From Xanthostigma xanthostigma (taxonomy: Eukaryota > Arthropoda > Insecta > Raphidioptera > Raphidiidae), in contig OY754470.1 of NCBI GenBank assembly GCA_963575645.1, positions 26,828,501 through 26,892,500 on the forward strand: DNA of 64,000 bases. Direction: 5' to 3'. How positions within the stretch are numbered: the stretch's first letter is position 1; each line of letters begins with the position of its first letter. A program made the position numbers and the translations under genes. The notes under the pieces were generated by a model. It saw nothing but the letters and a program-made list of their open reading frames with translations. It did not search any database and was not told where the DNA came from. Shown in pieces: positions 59,591 to 64,000 of the stretch.

Positions 59591-59765
59591 ACCATGTAAA
59601 TAATTTGAAAAATATGGTGGTGCAGTTTATCCATTTACGATTACATAAAATGTCAAAAAATATGAAGTTCCACAGAACAAAATACATCACATAAAGTTTC
59701 AAACAACTGTAAAGCATTTCCGTGTCTCATTAATAGTTAATAAAGGCCAAACAGGAGACACTTAC

Positions 59766-59846
59766 CCTCATTTGCTGCAGTTGAGAACGAACAAACTCTG
59801 CTCTTGACGCTTGATCTGCACCGGCAACTGGAAACGAACCCATGTA
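59766..59846 (-). CDS. Isolated host exon, PTB-like start
   Basis: An 81-bp exon in phase 0/0 between acceptor TTCTGTTACAG and donor AGG|GTAAGTG. It encodes YMGSFPVAGADQASRAEFVR and then SQLQQMR. The text YMGSFPV resembles the first strand of phosphotyrosine-binding (PTB/PID) domains, where YLGS-x-PV is common. Splice signals on both sides and even codon use make a real exon likely. The other exons are outside what I can identify, with upstream exons expected beyond higher coordinates. Confidence 0.65.
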
Positions 59847-60152
59847 CTGTAACAGAAAATACATACAAATATTTTTAGAAAATTTTATTAGATGTCTACA
59901 CTAATGCTGGGTTGGAGAATGGATTGTTAACAAATCTGATTTGAAATGACCTTAGATTGTGAATATTTCTCCATAACAAAAGCATTGCACAGTTCAAAAT
60001 TGATCCTGCTCGAAAAATAATTGATCGATTGAAACTATGTATTCATGTATTTAGCATTGTTTTTGTAGTCCCCACTTCGAAACATAGTAGTGTGTGAGTC
60101 GGAAAAAACCTCGAAAAATGTAAATAATTTGAGTCGGAACTAGATTGCCTCC

Positions 60153-61324
60153 CCCTACGTTTTCGAGGATGCTGGTGGTGTTGAAAATTGCCGCCGACTC
60201 TCACCAACCCCTTCATCGGCCAAATGTCACCCCCGAAACGGGTGAATTATTTTTTTTTATATCGCCGGCAGAATTGGGTTAGTTCCCCGTAGAGATGTGA
60301 TAAACGGGTCTTTTTAGTGATCTGCATCTTTGCATCTGGATCCCGTATGTGAGCCGGCTCCCTGAACCGGTTCAAAAAGAGCCGAGTTCTGAATATGTTA
60401 TTCGAGTCAACTGAGCCACTGAGCCAACTGAGTTAGTTGAGTCAAGTCAATCATATCACCTAATATTATGCCAGTGACTGACACACATGTTATAAGGTGG
60501 AGTTTTACTGGTTGCTATGTTACAAAAAGCATATTACAATATGCAATACAATACCTTAAATAGTTGTGACTTAAGTAAAACATTGTAATAAGCTGCGTAA
60601 CCGCCTGTGCGTAATGTGTCTGTGTACCATAGTCAGACATATTATGATGCATGAGTCATTTGAGCTGACAGTGCTTCTATGTGTTAAGTGTTTCACTGAG
60701 TTATGCGGATCCGTTGAGCCGTCGGCTCATAAAAAAGTGAGCCGGCTCTCACGGATCTTCTGTCGGAGCCGGCTCTTTGAACCGGTTCAGATCTGAGTTA
60801 CCCAACCCTAGTTCCCCGTTTTCGAGGATGCTGAGCACGGTGGTGGTGTTGAAAATTGCCACCGACTCTCACCAACCCCTCCACCGGCCAAATGTCACCC
60901 CCGAAACGGGTGAATTATTTTTTTTATATCGCCGGCAGAATTGGGTTAGTTCCCCGTTTTCGAGGATGCTGAGCACGGCGGTGGTGTTGAAAATTGCCGC
61001 CGACTCTTACAAACCCTTCCACCGGCCAAATCTCACCCCGAAACCGATGAATTATTTTTTTTATATCGCCGGCAGAATTGGGTTAGTTTCCCGTTTTCGA
61101 GGATGTTGAGCACGGTGGTGGTGTTGAAAATTGCCGCCGACTCTTACAAACCCTTCCACCGGCCAATCTCACCCCGAAACGGATGAATTATTTTTTTTTT
61201 TATATCTCCGGCAGAATTGGGTTAGTTCCCCGTTTTCGAGGATGCGGAGCACGGTGGTGGTGTTGAAAATCGCCGCCGACTCTCACCAACCCCTCCACCG
61301 GCCAAATCTTACCCCCGAAACGGG
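60153..61324. repeat. 138-bp minisatellite, five units
   Basis: Unit: GTTCCCCGTTTTCGAGGATG, GGTGGTGTTGAAAATTGCC, CCACCGGCCAAATGTCACCC, TATATCGCCGGCAGAATTGG. Units start near 60153, 60811, 60949, 61085 and 61225 (the last is partial). The first is split from the rest by a hAT insertion. G+C rich compared with its surroundings. The frames of 110 and 106 residues here are read-through of the repeat. Confidence 0.92.
60290..60810. mobile_element. hAT element in minisatellite, 8-bp duplication
   Basis: Perfect duplication GTTCCCCG at 60282-60289 and 60811-60818. Ends TAGAGATGTG and complement TAGGGTTGGG are hAT-style. Internal GAGCCGGCTC and GAACCGGTTC motifs are repeated in inverted order near both ends. 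521 bp, non-autonomous. Confidence 0.92.
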
Positions 61325-62021
61325 TATACGATATATGAAAACTGTAAATGTAGGATCACAATCTAAGGTAATTTTAACCATTAATATAAAACGCATAAGA
61401 GGCATAGCTTCCGTCGTGCGTTCACGAACCGACCCACCTCTTTTTTTATAATTTACTAATACGAACAAACTACATGTGTATGTAACCTTGTGTAAAAATA
61501 GATTTATAAAAATAATTAAGAAAAATGTATTTTTGTACTTTTAAAATTGAAAAATCAGTAAAGGAAGTAATCTCGTATGTTCTGTTTCACGAATAAATTA
61601 CAGCATTTGTTAAGTAAAAGTTCGATAAAGTGATGTTACTTGTTAAAAGCCCTAATGTCCTTCTCCCATGTCATCTTCAGCATAAAAGATGCATTATTGA
61701 TGACAAATGGGATCCAGAATATACATAATATAATGTGATTCAGTTTGCAAATACGATTAGGTTTTATCTGTATTTTTTTCAGAAAGAAAGTGTATACATA
61801 TACACACATAACTTTCCTTTACTAAATGAAAAATTTTGTTTCATCTTATTTGCATACTTTTCTTCTTTCAAAAGTGAATAATAAATTTGACATTTCTTTT
61901 GAAATATTCATTGCGTTAAAAAATCTATGTATGTAAGTCGAACTCACACGTTATTATTTTTGGCTTTTTACCTACAAATTTAGTATTTAATAAAATAAAA
62001 AATAAGTCGATTTTAAATTGT

Positions 62022-62246
62022 CTGCCAGGCGGTTACAAAACTGTCTATTATTCGTAAGTGCAAATTAAACTCTACGTATATGCTGAAATCTGTAAGAATG
62101 AGAAAGAGAGAATATGGGCTGAATTGAAGTGTGCTGCGGTGCGATACAAGCCGATATACGCTCTCTCTCACACTTCAACCTACACGTAGCGTCTTACCAG
62201 TACTCACGTATTATAGACAGTTTTATAATCGCCTGGCAGGCATTTA
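62022..62246. mobile_element. MITE with about 38-bp TIRs
   Basis: TGCCAGGCGGTTACAAAACT and TGTCTATTATTCGTAAGT at the left are mirrored by CTCACGTATTATAGACAG and TTTTATAATCGCCTGGCA at the right. No coding capacity. Confidence 0.8.
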
Positions 62247-62406
62247 CATAAATGAGCTGGCTTATTTATTTTCTATTTGATTAAATAGTAAATTTGAAGG
62301 CATAGAAATTTCAAAATTCCTCAAGGAATTGCAAATAAAATCTCGCCAGGCTAAAATTTACAGCTTGACTAGGGCCCACTACCATTAACGGGAGATATCC
62401 ACCTAG

Positions 62407-63221
62407 GAGCCGGAAAAGAAGGTCATATTTGTGAATTTTTTCAAGGAAATCTATTTCAATTTTTGGATTTGTAGTTTTACTATCTAAAAGTATACACATT
62501 CAGAAATATTAGGTATGTTTATTTTTTATTTAAAAAATCAAAAATTGACAAGATTATTGTATGATCTTTGTAGCGCCGTAAAAAGATCGGCGTAATCGGT
62601 ACCCACTGGCGTTTCTCAAAAATCATCTAAAAAAAAAAAAAAAAATATTATTAAATTAGATACTATAATTATAAAAATCTAGTACTTGTCATAGGATATT
62701 TTTTTTGTTACTTAGTTTTTGTTTTATAGGCAAAATAATAATTAATTTTTGAATCTAATAGTTTCTGCCTTTACTTGATGAAAATCCATTATAAAATAAA
62801 ATAAATAAAACAATTAAGTTAAAGTGAAACTCTTTTTAACTTAATTGTTTTATTTATTTTAAATTAATTTTTGGTCCAAAAATCGCTATTTATGTTCAAA
62901 CATCCGCCATTTTGTCCAAAATCGATATTTTCAAAATCGGCTATGGTAAGTACTAGATTATAGTATCTAATTTAATAATATTTTTGTTCTTTTTGTTTTC
63001 GATGATTTTTTAAGAAACCCCAGTGGATACCGATTACGTAGATCTTTTTACGGCGCTCCAAAGATCATACAATAATCTTGTCAATTTTTGATATTTTTAA
63101 ATAAAAAAAATAAACATAATATTTCTGAATGTGTATACTTTTAGATAGTAAAACTCCAAATCCAAAAATTCACATAGTTTTTCTTGAAAAAATTCACAAA
63201 AATGACCTTCTTTTCCGGCTC
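62407..63221. repeat. Long palindrome with a nested hairpin
   Basis: GAGCCGGAAAAGAAGGTCA at 62407 is complemented at 63203-63221. The arms run in to about 62700 and 62935. The centre has a second hairpin (AAATAAATAAAACAATTAAG and complement, 62800-62862). Frames at 62311-62499 and 63129-63356 both start MCILLDSKT because they are mirror copies. Confidence 0.88.
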
Positions 63222-63229
63222 GAAGACCC

Positions 63230-64000
63230 CACGTCTTCGACTTTATGTTCAGACATTACAAAAGAAATGTATACAAATTTTCCACTCAAAGTCTTAGACT
63301 ATTACTCTACTTCGACTTATTTTCTATGTCATTCTCAAACACGACAATTTTTATAGTTTTTCTTTTTGGCGACGTTATGTCAGTTCAATGTGCGGAGTGC
63401 CTCATTTATAGCATGGACAATTCGTTTTGAGACAAAAGAAAGCGAGTGGCGCGTGTGGAAAAATGTATGAAAATGGAAGAGAATATATATTAGTGTGTCA
63501 AGTCAGTGTTTACATCATGTCAACTATAATAGCAGTTGGTATTTTGTTGTCAGTTTACATGACGGCAGAGCGACCTACTTCTCTTTATGCACACGACTGA
63601 CCCGCCTTCTACAGGGTGTGATTCCTTTTCAACAAACCGCAAACAGACATTGAAGACCCTTAAAAATAATTAAATAAAGGCAGATACCTTTATAGACGTG
63701 ATTTAGAAAGTCAACTGAAAAAACGAGCGAGTGACATATTGTGTGATCGCCACTAAACAAAGGCGCACATACGTATTTATGGTCAGACAATAGCTTAAAC
63801 AAGCAGAGGATCATAGAAACAACACGCACATACGTCGTTGATATTATATATAGTTTTGTGTTCAGATCAGACTATAGTCTATACTACTTGTGAAGGAACG
63901 GGAGATGTCTGGCTGTCAAAATTAGAACTGAATTTTGTATAGCTGTTTTAAAGATTTAAAGATTGTTAGACATGTCAAACTTCTCAAGTTCAAATTCCAA
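63230..64000. other. No supported gene
   Basis: Only chance frames; no repeat shared with other parts of the window was confirmed. Confidence 0.4.

Noticed and set aside
60614..61468. Repeat protein read from the minisatellite
   Set aside because: The 138-bp unit is a multiple of 3, so frames stay open, but lengths vary (136-140) and break the frame; no start or splice context.
177..64000. CRISPR array, bacterial operon or prophage
   Set aside because: Direct repeats here lack regular short spacers; gene structure is spliced and the elements are eukaryotic.

Overview
This window is strongly AT-rich nuclear DNA from an arthropod, most likely an insect. It has spliced genes with GT-AG introns and a dense layer of DNA transposons, Helitrons, tRNA-derived SINEs and truncated LINEs. 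I cannot name the species. There is no operon structure and no bacterial or organellar signal. Most open frames are chance frames or lie inside transposable elements.

The left end (177-7724) holds the one host gene that can be assembled. It is a plus-strand, seven-exon model whose splice phases agree at every junction and which gives 682 residues. The protein starts with a probable signal peptide, followed by a cysteine-rich region, one thrombospondin type-1-like module, another cysteine-rich segment, and a long charged, acidic tail with several dibasic sites and one furin-type RSKR site. It looks like a secreted precursor; I do not recognise the family. Its introns carry a Helitron piece and two complex repeat elements. 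One more host exon is credible: an 81-bp minus-strand exon at 59766-59846.

From 8 to 64 kb the window is mainly repeats. Boundaries can be read from target duplications or inverted termini for several elements: hAT elements (14151-14647 and 60290-60810, both with perfect 8-bp duplications), pogo/Tc1-like elements (16727-17115, 25647-26921), a PIF/Harbinger-like element (43160-43874), a deleted mariner-type transposon (48189-48891), a MADF-bearing element (17141-17712), a SAP-exon-bearing element (44205-44846), a Helitron with a helicase remnant (58396-59059), two 5'-truncated non-LTR retrotransposons (about 33.9-34.4 and 37.4-38.0 kb), tRNA-derived SINEs and several terminal-repeat MITEs. Nesting is common: family X sits inside family Y, pogo inside Y, hAT inside a 138-bp minisatellite, mariner inside a 162-bp satellite, and a foldback inside a Harbinger element.

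Two signals stand out. Six repeat loci carry hammerhead-ribozyme-like cores (CTGAWGA, stem II, GAAA, short palindromic stem III); two of these (10.3 and 46.7 kb) keep the exact CTGATGA core. There are also very long near-perfect palindromes (51857-53117, 31070-31972, 62407-63221) that would form long hairpin RNA if transcribed. These are sequence-based readings; no search was run.
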